In this document: positions 16,496-24,033 of the stretch, one piece after another
How positions within the stretch are numbered: position 1 is the first letter of the stretch
Layout of the letters: each line of letters begins with the position of its first letter
Assembly (NCBI GenBank): GCA_964383565.1
Contig: CAYLIK010000013.1
Location: 1-34,179 of the forward strand
Origin: CANJQJ01 sp964383565
GTDB taxonomy: Bacteria > Pseudomonadota > Alphaproteobacteria > Sphingomonadales > Sphingomonadaceae
Direction: 5' to 3'
Length of the DNA stretch: 34,179 nucleotides
Notes under the pieces: model-generated
The model's input: only the letters and a program-made list of their open reading frames with translations
What the model was told of the DNA's origin: nothing
The model's database searches: none
Made by a program: the position numbers and the translations under genes

Positions 16496-17158
16496 TCAAC
16501 GCGACGCGCTGACCTTCGCCCCTGCCTGCTTTTCTGGTTCAGCTGCCATGAAGGCCGGCATCACACTGGCCCGCGCGTCGGCTGCGATGATCGTCGGGTA
16601 GGGCGTAAGGTCCACGCCGTAGCGGCGAGCCGAATAGACTTGTGGCACAAGATAACAGTCGGCCAATGTCGGACTGTCGCCGAACGCAAAACCATCGCCA
16701 TGGGCCGCGATAATGGTTTCGAGCGCGTCAAATCCCTGGGTGATCCAGCGTCCGATCCAGGCCTTCACCTGCGGATTGGTTGCTTGGAAGTCTTCCCGGA
16801 TGGCGGTGAGCACGCGCAGATTGTTGAGTGGATGTATGTCGCAGCCGATCATCGCCGCGATGGCGCGCACCCGCGCTCGATCGAAAGCGCTTTCAGGCAG
16901 CAGGGGCGGGTCCGGATACCGCTCCTCCAGCCATTCCAGGATCGCCGGGCTCTGGATCAGGACGTCGCCGTCGATTTCGATCGCGGGCACCAGTCCCTGC
17001 GGATTGAGTTTTAGATAATCTACCGCGCGCTGTTCGCCGGCCAGAAGATCGTGCGTGACGCTTGCATGATCCAGACCCTTCAAGTTCAAGGCGATGCGAA
17101 CGCGGTAGGCTGCGGTCGATCGCCAATAGTCGTGAAGCCGGATCATGGACCCGTTCAT
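16496..17158 (-). CDS. maiA: Maleylacetoacetate isomerase (zeta-class GST)
   Basis: A 220-residue zeta-class glutathione S-transferase. The N-terminal thioredoxin-like domain has HDYWRSTAAYRVRIALNLKG and GLVPAIEIDGDVLIQSPAIL; the C-terminal helical domain has GCDIHPLNNLRVL, a hallmark of maleylacetoacetate isomerases. The enzyme converts maleylacetoacetate to fumarylacetoacetate in tyrosine and homogentisate breakdown, using glutathione. The usual active-site S-S-C/A-S stretch reads S-T-A-A here (Ser14, Thr15), so the Cys is absent, as in a number of bacterial homologues. ATG 17158 overlaps the hpd stop (ATGA), supporting a coupled two-gene operon. Confidence 0.9.
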   Translation of the reverse strand: MNGSMIRLHDYWRSTAAYRVRIALNLKGLDHASVTHDLLAGEQRAVDYLKLNPQGLVPAIEIDGDVLIQSPAILEWLEERYPDPPLLPESAFDRARVRAIAAMIGCDIHPLNNLRVLTAIREDFQATNPQVKAWIGRWITQGFDALETIIAAHGDGFAFGDSPTLADCYLVPQVYSARRYGVDLTPYPTIIAADARASVMPAFMAAEPEKQAGAKVSASR

Positions 17159-18246
17159 GCAACCTTGTCTTGGGCTTTGGCAACCGCGCCCCGGTTGAGC
17201 TGATCGCGTTCGATCGACTTGAACAGGGCGGTGAAATTGCCTTCGCCGAAGCCTTCATCCTTCTTGCGCTGGATGAACTCAAAAAAGACGGGGCCGATAA
17301 CCGTTTCGGAAAAGATCTGCAGCAGAAGGCGGGGATCGCCATCCTTGGTCGAACCATCCAGCAATATGCCGCGTTTCTGGAGTTCGGCCACTGGCTCGCC
17401 ATGCCCGGGCAGCCGTTCCTCCAGCATTTCATAATAGGTCGCGGGCGGTGGGGCCATCAACGGCGTCCCGAGTGCTTTCAGCCTGTCCAGCACAGTCGGC
17501 AAATCGTCGCACAGAAAGGCGATATGCTGGATACCCTCGCCATTATAGGCGCGCAGGAATTCGTCGATCTGACCGCCGCCCGCCTTGCCTTCTTCGTTCA
17601 GCGGGATGCGGATGAGGCCGTCGGGCGCAGTCATCGCTTTGGATGTGAGGCCGGTATATTCGCCCTTGATGTCGAAATAACGGATTTCGCGGAAGTTGAA
17701 GAGGCGCTCATAATAATCCGCCCAATAGGCCATCCGCCCGCCATAGACATTGTGCGTCAGGTGATCGACGATCTTGAGGCCGGTGCCTTCTGGATGGCGA
17801 TCGACGTCGGGCAGATAATTGAAATCGATGTCGTAGATCGACAGTGCGTCACCGTAGCGGTCGATCAGGTAGATGATCGCGCCGCCAATGCCGCGAATGG
17901 CGGGCAGGCGAAGCTCCATCGGCCCGGTCCTGACATCGACGGCTTCCGCTCCGCGTTCGAGCAGCGCGTCATAGGCCTTGCGCGCATCGCGGACCCGGAA
18001 TCCCATACCGCAGGCGGAGGGGCCATGTTCCCGCGCGAAATAGGCAGCGGGCGATCCAGGCTCGTAATTGGCGATCAGGTTGATGCCGCCCTGCCGCCAC
18101 AGATCGACATCCTTTGAGCGGTGTCTGGCGACATGCGTGAAGCCCAGCGCCTGGAACACAGGCTCCAGCACGCCGCGCTCTGGCGCGCAGAATTCGATGA
18201 ACTCGAAGCCGTCGAGACCAATTGGATTGTCGAAAAGATCGGGCAT
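17155..18246 (-). CDS. hpd: 4-hydroxyphenylpyruvate dioxygenase
   Basis: A 363-residue non-haem iron dioxygenase that converts 4-hydroxyphenylpyruvate to homogentisate in tyrosine catabolism. It has two vicinal-oxygen-chelate domains. The C-terminal one carries the iron ligands His162 (DHLTHNVYGGRM), His241 (IQHIAFLCDD) and Glu323 (FFEFIQRK). The length matches bacterial HPPD. ATG 18246 has a GAGAGAGG ribosome site; the open frame runs up to 18285 but without support. It is followed by maiA with a 4-base overlap and is divergent from an Lrp/AsnC regulator. Homogentisate dioxygenase and fumarylacetoacetase are not in the window and must lie elsewhere. Confidence 0.95.
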   Translation of the reverse strand: MPDLFDNPIGLDGFEFIEFCAPERGVLEPVFQALGFTHVARHRSKDVDLWRQGGINLIANYEPGSPAAYFAREHGPSACGMGFRVRDARKAYDALLERGAEAVDVRTGPMELRLPAIRGIGGAIIYLIDRYGDALSIYDIDFNYLPDVDRHPEGTGLKIVDHLTHNVYGGRMAYWADYYERLFNFREIRYFDIKGEYTGLTSKAMTAPDGLIRIPLNEEGKAGGGQIDEFLRAYNGEGIQHIAFLCDDLPTVLDRLKALGTPLMAPPPATYYEMLEERLPGHGEPVAELQKRGILLDGSTKDGDPRLLLQIFSETVIGPVFFEFIQRKKDEGFGEGNFTALFKSIERDQLNRGAVAKAQDKVA

Positions 18247-18378
18247 GAAACCTCTCTCGGGATTGCTCACGGGGCTTGGTGGCAATCATAGGCCGAAGCC
18301 GGGATCATCATTGTTCAATATGATTGACGATGACAGAATTTTGAATAATTCAGTTCACGCAGTGAGGATTATTGACCA
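18247..18378. promoter_or_regulatory. hpd / lrp-like divergent promoter with palindromic operator candidates
   Basis: This 132-base region is markedly AT-rich between 18305 and 18378. Two palindromes stand out: TCAAT-ATG-ATTGA at 18315-18327 and TGAATAATTCA at 18342-18352, with centres 26 bases apart, about two and a half helical turns. Lrp/AsnC regulators bind such AT-rich dyads, often in arrays. The site could control both hpd-maiA and the regulator itself. Operator identity is inference from position and symmetry. Confidence 0.5.
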
Positions 18379-18837
18379 ATGAAGCTTGAGAAAATCGATC
18401 TTCAGATCATTCGCGTTCTGCAGGAAGATGGCACGCTCAGCCAGAACGGCCTTGCGGAGCGGGTGGGGGCGTCGCCGGCGTCCTGCTGGCGCCGGGTCCG
18501 TGCGCTGGAGCAGGCTGGCGTGCTTCGGGAAACGGTACGGCTCGCGAATCCTGAAGCAATCGGGCTGACGGTAACGGTTTTCTGCCACCTCCGTCTCAAG
18601 AACCATCTGCCCGAGACGACGGCGGCATTCGAAGCTTTGCTCGATCTCCATTCCGAAATCGTTGAATGCTATGCGATGTCGGGCGATTGGGATTATGTGC
18701 TGCGGATCGTGGCCACTGACATCGCCTCCTACGAGGCGTTCCTGCGCAACAAGCTGCTGCGTAACCCCAGCGTGTCCCACGCATCGTCGGCGTTCGCGCT
18801 GTCGCGCCGGAAATATACTACGGCGCTTCCTGTCTGA
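18379..18837 (+). CDS. Lrp/AsnC family transcriptional regulator
   Basis: A 152-residue regulator. The N-terminal winged helix-turn-helix (residues about 4-60) reads LEKIDLQIIRVLQEDGTLSQ and then RVGASPASCWRRVRALEQAG, the AsnC-type DNA-binding unit. The C-terminal half (about 65-145) is the RAM/AsnC effector domain, with VECYAMSGDWDYVLRIVATD. Family members sense amino acids or related acids and form octamers on DNA. Its position head-to-head with hpd suggests control of tyrosine breakdown in response to an aromatic amino acid or keto acid; that is inference. The 3' end overlaps the convergent CoA-binding gene by 20 bases. Confidence 0.92.
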   Translation: MKLEKIDLQIIRVLQEDGTLSQNGLAERVGASPASCWRRVRALEQAGVLRETVRLANPEAIGLTVTVFCHLRLKNHLPETTAAFEALLDLHSEIVECYAMSGDWDYVLRIVATDIASYEAFLRNKLLRNPSVSHASSAFALSRRKYTTALPV

Positions 18838-19252
18838 CGAGGCCGAGCCGGGGGATTTCGATTGCCGGGCAGCGGTCCATCACCACCTTGAGCCCGGCGG
18901 CTTCAGCGCGCTCGGCGGCTTCCTCGTTGATGACGCCGAGCTGCATCCACACCGCTTTCGCCCCGACGGCGATGGCCTGATCGACGGCATCGCCCGCGTC
19001 CTTCGAATTGCGGAAGATATCGACCAGATCGATCGGCTCCCCGATCTGGAAAAGCTCGCGCCAGACGAATTCGCCATGGACATGCTCGCCGGTGATGGTC
19101 GGATTCACGGGGAATACCCGATAGCCATGGTCCTGCAGGAATTTCATGACGCCGTAACTGGGCCGGTCGGGGCGATCGGACGCGCCCATCAGGGCGATGG
19201 TGCGGGTGTTGGTAAGGAGTTCGGCGATTTCCTCGTCGGTGGTGAGCGGCAT
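18818..19252 (-). CDS. CoA-binding domain protein, YccU type
   Basis: A 144-residue Rossmann-fold protein of the CoA_binding_2 family (PF13380). IALMGASDRPDRPSYGVMKF is the nucleotide-binding opening, followed by YRVFPVNPTITGEHVHGEFV, PIDLVDIFRNSKD and KAVWMQLGVINEEAA. These stand-alone domains resemble the CoA-binding part of succinyl-CoA synthetase; the cellular role is not settled. It lies 33 bases downstream of the mrp gene on the same strand and may share its transcript. Confidence 0.88.
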   Translation of the reverse strand: MPLTTDEEIAELLTNTRTIALMGASDRPDRPSYGVMKFLQDHGYRVFPVNPTITGEHVHGEFVWRELFQIGEPIDLVDIFRNSKDAGDAVDQAIAVGAKAVWMQLGVINEEAAERAEAAGLKVVMDRCPAIEIPRLGLVRQEAP

Positions 19253-19285
19253 GCGGCGTCTCCCGAAGTTGTGAGGTCTTAACCC

Positions 19286-20281
19286 TCACATGGGAGGCTT
19301 GTTCAACCATTCAACCAGACGTGCGGCGATCGCCTCGAAAGGCGCGCCCTGATCGCCCGCCGCCGGGGGCTCTCCCGCGTCCGAAGCCACGCGGATCGCG
19401 ATGTCGAGCGGGATGCGGCCGAGGAACGGAAGGTCCATGTTGCCGGCCGCCGCTTCCGCCCCGCCTGATCCGAACGGGTCGGAAATCTCTCCGCAATGCG
19501 GGCAGGCATAGCCGGCCATATTCTCGACGAGGCCGATCACCGGCACCTGCGCCTGCCGGAACAGGTCGATCGCGCGGGTGGCGTCGATGAGCGCAAGGTC
19601 CTGAGGCGTGGATACGATCAGCGCGCCGGCCGGTTTATGCTTCTGGATCATGGTAAGCTGGATGTCGCCGGTGCCGGGCGGCAGGTCGACGATCAGCAGC
19701 TCTGCATCGCCCCAATCGGCATCCATGATCTGGCCGAGCGCATTGCCCACCATCGGCCCGCGCCACGCGACCGCCTGGCCGGGCTGGATGAGCTGTCCCA
19801 TCGACAGCATCGGGACGCCGAAGCGGGTCTGTACCGGCTCCAGCTGCTTTTCCTTCGCGGTCGGCTTGATCCCTTCCGCCCCCATGAGGCGGGGTTGGGA
19901 CGGGCCGTAAATATCGGCGTCGACGAGGCCCACCTTGCGGCCCATCCGATGCAGCGCGATTGCGAGATTGGCTGAAACGGTGGATTTGCCGACGCCGCCC
20001 TTGCCTGATCCAACCGCGATGATGCGCCGCCCGCGCTTCTCGCTGGTCATCGCCACTCGCACCGCCTCGACGCCGGGCAGCGCGCCGACCGCCTGCTTGA
20101 TCTCGGCCTCAAGTTTGACGCGCGCATCGCCGGAAAGGCCGGTGACGTCGAGGATCAGGCTGACCGTCCCCTCACTGATCCGGGGCGGCGCTACGCATCC
20201 GCTTTCGGCCAGCCCCTTGCCGGATCGCGGATCGCGAATATGGTCCAGAGCAGCGATGATGTCGGCAGGCGTGATCGTCAT
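19286..20281 (-). CDS. Iron-sulfur cluster carrier ATPase Mrp/ApbC
   Basis: A 331-residue P-loop ATPase of the Mrp/NBP35 family. Residues 1-80 form the MIP18-like (DUF59) domain. The deviant Walker A GSGKGGVGKST is at 91-101, VDADIYGPSQP follows at about 120-130, and VDLPPGTGD is near 198. The cluster-binding pair C260-P-H-C263 is present. Such proteins form homodimers holding a 4Fe-4S cluster between the two CxxC motifs and pass it to apo-enzymes. Length is typical. It is divergent from hflK with a 95-base gap. No strong ribosome site is seen before ATG 20281. Symbols mrp and apbC are both used for this family. Confidence 0.93.
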   Translation of the reverse strand: MTITPADIIAALDHIRDPRSGKGLAESGCVAPPRISEGTVSLILDVTGLSGDARVKLEAEIKQAVGALPGVEAVRVAMTSEKRGRRIIAVGSGKGGVGKSTVSANLAIALHRMGRKVGLVDADIYGPSQPRLMGAEGIKPTAKEKQLEPVQTRFGVPMLSMGQLIQPGQAVAWRGPMVGNALGQIMDADWGDAELLIVDLPPGTGDIQLTMIQKHKPAGALIVSTPQDLALIDATRAIDLFRQAQVPVIGLVENMAGYACPHCGEISDPFGSGGAEAAAGNMDLPFLGRIPLDIAIRVASDAGEPPAAGDQGAPFEAIAARLVEWLNKPPM

Positions 20282-20376
20282 GCGGGCGCAATAGACAGCG
20301 ATCGCGCGGATGGCACTGTTTTTCCGCGGGTGTCGTCCCTATAAAGGCTGAAACAATAAGATCGGATGAGAAAGAA

Positions 20377-21480
20377 TTGGCAGACCCAATGTTCAATGAG
20401 GCAGGCGGGCCCTGGGGTGGCGGCGGCTCAGGCGGCGGCTCCGGAGGAAGTGGCGGCGGCGGCAACGATGACGGTCCCGGCGGCCGCAATCCGTGGAGCC
20501 AGCCCCCGCGCAAGCGCCCAAATGGCGGAAAGCAGCCGTTTGGCCCAAGCGTGCTCGATGAGTTGCTGCGCCGTGGCCGGCAGCGTTTCGGCAATGGCGG
20601 CGGCGGCGGCGGCGGTTGGAATGCGCCCGGCGGGCAGTCGCTCTGGATGTGGGGCGTTGGCGCGATCCTGATTATGTGGCTGCTGCTGACGAGCATCCAC
20701 CGGATCGAGCCGCAGGAGCGCGGCGTGGTGATGCGGCTCGGCAAATATGTCGGGCAGCTGACTCCCGGCATGAGCTTCAGTTTCCCGTCGCCGATCGACA
20801 AGGTCACGATGATCAATGTTGATGACATTCGGGTTCAGGAAATTGGCTCCACATCACAGCAATCGCAGAACCTGATGCTGACCGGAGACCAGAATCTCGT
20901 CGATCTGGCCTATTCGGTGCGCTGGAACATCCGCGATCCCCAACTCTATCTGCTGGAACTGGCCGATCCCGACGATACCGTCACCCAGGTCGCTGAAAGC
21001 GCGATGCGCGCTGAGGTTGCACGTGTCTCGCTGAACGATGCGATCGGTCAGCAGCGCAGTGAAATCGAAGGTCGCGTAGCGCGGCGGATGCAGGAGATTC
21101 TCGACAGCTATCGCGCAGGCGTTGCGATCCAGGGCGTTGCGATCAAGCAGGCCGATCCGCCCGCTGCGGTGGTCGATGCCTTCAAGGAAGTGTCGGCCGC
21201 GCAGCAGACCGCGCAGACCTATATCAACCAGGCGCGCGCTTATGCGCAGCAGCTTTCAGCCAAGGCGAACGGCGAGGCCGCCGCGTTCGATCGCGTCTAC
21301 GAGCAATATCGCCTCGCGCCCGACGTGACCCGCCGGCGCATGTATTATGAGACGATGGAGGAAGTGCTGGCCCGGACGAACAAGACGATCGTCGAGGCGC
21401 CTGGCGTGCAGACCTATCTGCCGCTGTCCGAGGTAAAACGCGGCACGGCCCGCCCCACCGTAGCGGAGCCCGCACAATGA
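20377..21480 (+). CDS. hflK: HflK, membrane protease regulator (SPFH family)
   Basis: A 367-residue protein that, with HflC, forms a ring-like complex modulating the FtsH protease at the inner membrane. The first 75 residues are rich in Gly and Asn, as in HflK N-termini. A single membrane helix (about 88-107, LWMWGVGAILIMWLLL) follows, then the SPFH/band-7 domain with HRIEPQERGVVMRLGKYVGQ and a long helical stretch ending in YLPLSEVKRGTARP. Two starts are possible: TTG 20377, with a GAGAAAG stretch just before it, or ATG 20389; they differ by four residues. The stop overlaps hflC (ATGA), so the two partners are translationally coupled. Confidence 0.93.
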   Translation: MADPMFNEAGGPWGGGGSGGGSGGSGGGGNDDGPGGRNPWSQPPRKRPNGGKQPFGPSVLDELLRRGRQRFGNGGGGGGGWNAPGGQSLWMWGVGAILIMWLLLTSIHRIEPQERGVVMRLGKYVGQLTPGMSFSFPSPIDKVTMINVDDIRVQEIGSTSQQSQNLMLTGDQNLVDLAYSVRWNIRDPQLYLLELADPDDTVTQVAESAMRAEVARVSLNDAIGQQRSEIEGRVARRMQEILDSYRAGVAIQGVAIKQADPPAAVVDAFKEVSAAQQTAQTYINQARAYAQQLSAKANGEAAAFDRVYEQYRLAPDVTRRRMYYETMEEVLARTNKTIVEAPGVQTYLPLSEVKRGTARPTVAEPAQ

Positions 21481-22331
21481 GCCTGATCCGCAACCCGATT
21501 CCGTGGGCGCTTGGCGCGATCGCGTTCGTCATCCTGCTGTCGAGCATTTTCGCGGTGGTGCCGGAAACGAAGCAGGCCCTGATCGTGCGGCTGGGCAAGC
21601 CGCGCCTGATCGCCAACGCCTATTATCCCGGCCAGCTGTTCGGGCAGACCGGCGCTGGCGTGATCGCGCGCATCCCGTTCGTCGATAACGTCGTCTGGAT
21701 CGACAAGCGCGTGCTCGATTTCGACATGCAGCGTCAGCCGGTGTTGTCGACCGACCAGCTTCGTCTCGAGGTCGATGCCTTTGCGCGTTATCGCATCGTC
21801 GATCCGCTGCGCATGTATGTCAGCGCGGGTTCCGAGGAACGCGTTGGCGAGGCGCTGCGACCGATCCTCGGTTCCGCGCTTCGTAACGAGCTTGGACGTC
21901 GGCCTTTCGCGGCGCTGCTCAGCCCGGAACGCGGTCAGGTGATGGATAATATCCAGGAAGGCCTCAGCCGCGTCGCCCGCCAATATGGCGCCGAGATCGT
22001 GGACGTGCGGATCAAGCGCGCTGACCTGCCCGACGGCACCCCGCTCGAATCGGCCTTTCAGCGGATGCGAACGGCGCGTCAGCAGGAAGCGCTGACCCTC
22101 CGGGCGCAGGGCATGCAGCAGGCGCAGATCATTCGCGCCGATGCTGATGCAGCCGCCTCGACTGTCTATGCCGCAAGCTTCGGCAAGGATCCGGATTTCT
22201 ACGAATTCTACCGGGCGATGCAGTCCTACCGCCGCACCTTCGGTGTGGACGGGCAGGAGGCGCCGGGCGAATCTACCGTCGTCCTTTCACCTGACAACGA
22301 ATATCTGCGTCAGTTCCGGGGAAAGCAGTGA
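21477..22331 (+). CDS. hflC: HflC, membrane protease regulator (SPFH family)
   Basis: A 284-residue partner of HflK. An N-terminal membrane anchor (about residues 10-27, WALGAIAFVILLSSIFAVV) leads into the SPFH domain with ETKQALIVRLGKPRLI. Further on, ALRNELGRRPFAALLSPERG and VDVRIKRADLPDGTPLESAF match HflC proteins. The C-terminus ends in the family's YRRTFG helix and an acidic tail. The complex sits mostly in the periplasm and limits FtsH access to substrates. The start overlaps the hflK stop. The serine protease gene follows after 88 bases, a conserved order in alphaproteobacteria. Confidence 0.94.
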   Translation: MSLIRNPIPWALGAIAFVILLSSIFAVVPETKQALIVRLGKPRLIANAYYPGQLFGQTGAGVIARIPFVDNVVWIDKRVLDFDMQRQPVLSTDQLRLEVDAFARYRIVDPLRMYVSAGSEERVGEALRPILGSALRNELGRRPFAALLSPERGQVMDNIQEGLSRVARQYGAEIVDVRIKRADLPDGTPLESAFQRMRTARQQEALTLRAQGMQQAQIIRADADAAASTVYAASFGKDPDFYEFYRAMQSYRRTFGVDGQEAPGESTVVLSPDNEYLRQFRGKQ

Positions 22332-22419
22332 TCGTTTCGGCCATTCAATCTGGGTTCAGGGCGCGTTTCGCAAAGACGCGGCCGAGCTTGGCCAAAAGTT
22401 AATCGGGAGAAGTCCTATC

Positions 22420-23964
22420 GTGCGCTATGCCTATGCCATCACCGCGGCCCTGCTAGCGGGAGGCACCACCACTGCACTGGTATTGCAGCAGCCATTGAGT
22501 GCGCAGGTCGCGCAAAATGCACCCGGCACGATTTCCGCCGCCACGCCAAGGCCCGGCGCGCCGCTGAGCTTCGCTGATCTCGCCGCCAGGTTGCAGCCGG
22601 CGGTCGTAAACATCTCGACGACCCAGCGCGTTCAGGTCTCTCAAGGCAATCCGTTCGCGGGCACGCCGTTCGGCGATTTCTTCGGCCAGTTTGGCGGCGG
22701 TGGTGTCGGCAATGACGGCAAACCGGTCACGCGTGAGGCGACCTCGCTCGGCTCGGGCTTCATCATCTCGCCCGACGGCTATGTCGTCACCAACAACCAC
22801 GTCATCTCGGGCGGCCCCGGCGAGGGCACCAAGCCCGTGGTGAGCGCGATCACCGTCACCTTGCCCGACCGCAAGGAATATAAGGCGACCGTCATCGGCC
22901 GTGACATCGCATCCGATCTCGCTCTGCTCAAGATCGATGCCAAGAACCTGCCGTTCGTTGAGTTCGGTGATTCCACCCGCACTCGCGTGGGTGACTGGGT
23001 GGTCGCGATCGGCAATCCATTCGGCCTCGGCGGAACGGTAACGGCGGGCATCATCTCCGCGCTCCACCGCAATATCGGCCTCGGCGGCGCCTATGATCGC
23101 TATCTGCAAACCGATGCGTCGATCAATCAGGGCAACTCCGGCGGCCCGATGTTCGATCTCAACGGCAATGTCATCGGCATCAACACCGCGATCTTCTCGC
23201 CGACCGGCGGCAATGTCGGCATCGGCTTCGCGATTCCGGCCGAAGAGGCCAAGCCGGTCATCGAGGCGCTCAGGAAGGGTGGCCGCGTCCAGCGTGGCTA
23301 TCTCGGCGTCGGCATCCAGCCGATCACTGACGAGATCGCAAGCGCGCTCGGTCTGCCCAAGAACCGTGGCGAAATCGTCGCGCGGGTCGAGCCTGGTCAG
23401 GCGGCGGCGCGCGCCGGCATCAAGCAGGGCGACGTGATCGTGAAGGTCAACAATCAGGACGTGACGCCGGACAACACGCTGTCCTACATCGTCGCGAACC
23501 TGCCGATCGGCTCACGCGTTCCCATCGAGCTGATCCGCGACGGCAAGCGCTCGACCGTGACGGCTGTCGTCGGTCAGCGTCCGCCCGAGGAGCAACTCGC
23601 CGCCACCGACAATTTCGGGGAAGATGGCGAAGGAACGCCCGGCCAGAACGCGCAATCGAGCAGCACCGCCCTTGGCCTTTCGCTGCAGGCGCTGACGCCT
23701 CAGATTGCTGGTCAGCTGGGTGTGCCAGGCACCACTCAGGCGGTCGTGATCGGCGCTGTCGACCAGTCGAGCGATGCCGCTGCAAAGGGGCTTCGCCGGG
23801 GCGATCTGATCCTCTCGATCAACCAGACGCCGGTGACATCGCCTCAAGCCGCCGCGTCGATCGTTGCAGCGGCCCGCAAGGCGAACCGTGACAGCGTAGT
23901 GCTGCTCGTCCAGCGCGGTAATGCACCGCCGCGCTATCTCGGCGTCAGCCTCAGCAAGGATTGA
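22420..23964 (+). CDS. Periplasmic serine protease, DegP/DegQ (HtrA) family
   Basis: A 514-residue Do-like protease/chaperone. The N-terminal signal sequence (YAYAITAALLAGGTTTALVL) precedes a trypsin-like domain with the triad His127 (TNNHV), Asp166 (SDLALLKID) and Ser240 (GNSGGP). Two PDZ domains follow, starting near GYLGVGIQPI (about residue 290) and ALGLSLQAL (about 415). The frame is open much further upstream inside hflC; GTG 22420 is chosen because GGGAGA lies about nine bases ahead and it starts the signal peptide. It degrades or refolds damaged envelope proteins. It follows hflKC, fitting one envelope-quality-control unit. Confidence 0.92.
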   Translation: MRYAYAITAALLAGGTTTALVLQQPLSAQVAQNAPGTISAATPRPGAPLSFADLAARLQPAVVNISTTQRVQVSQGNPFAGTPFGDFFGQFGGGGVGNDGKPVTREATSLGSGFIISPDGYVVTNNHVISGGPGEGTKPVVSAITVTLPDRKEYKATVIGRDIASDLALLKIDAKNLPFVEFGDSTRTRVGDWVVAIGNPFGLGGTVTAGIISALHRNIGLGGAYDRYLQTDASINQGNSGGPMFDLNGNVIGINTAIFSPTGGNVGIGFAIPAEEAKPVIEALRKGGRVQRGYLGVGIQPITDEIASALGLPKNRGEIVARVEPGQAAARAGIKQGDVIVKVNNQDVTPDNTLSYIVANLPIGSRVPIELIRDGKRSTVTAVVGQRPPEEQLAATDNFGEDGEGTPGQNAQSSSTALGLSLQALTPQIAGQLGVPGTTQAVVIGAVDQSSDAAAKGLRRGDLILSINQTPVTSPQAAASIVAAARKANRDSVVLLVQRGNAPPRYLGVSLSKD

Positions 23965-24033
23965 TACGGGTTCGCCGTTCACAACGTTCCTAATCGCGCG
24001 TAAGCCTGTGGCGTAAGCGTGGGAGGAGCGTTG

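Noticed and set aside
17062..18117. Rightward open frame of 351 codons
   Set aside because: Antisense to hpd, whose iron ligands are all intact in the other direction.
22332..22419. Heat-shock or envelope-stress promoter before the serine protease
   Set aside because: No convincing -35/-10 of either type could be read; the protease may simply be read through from hflKC.
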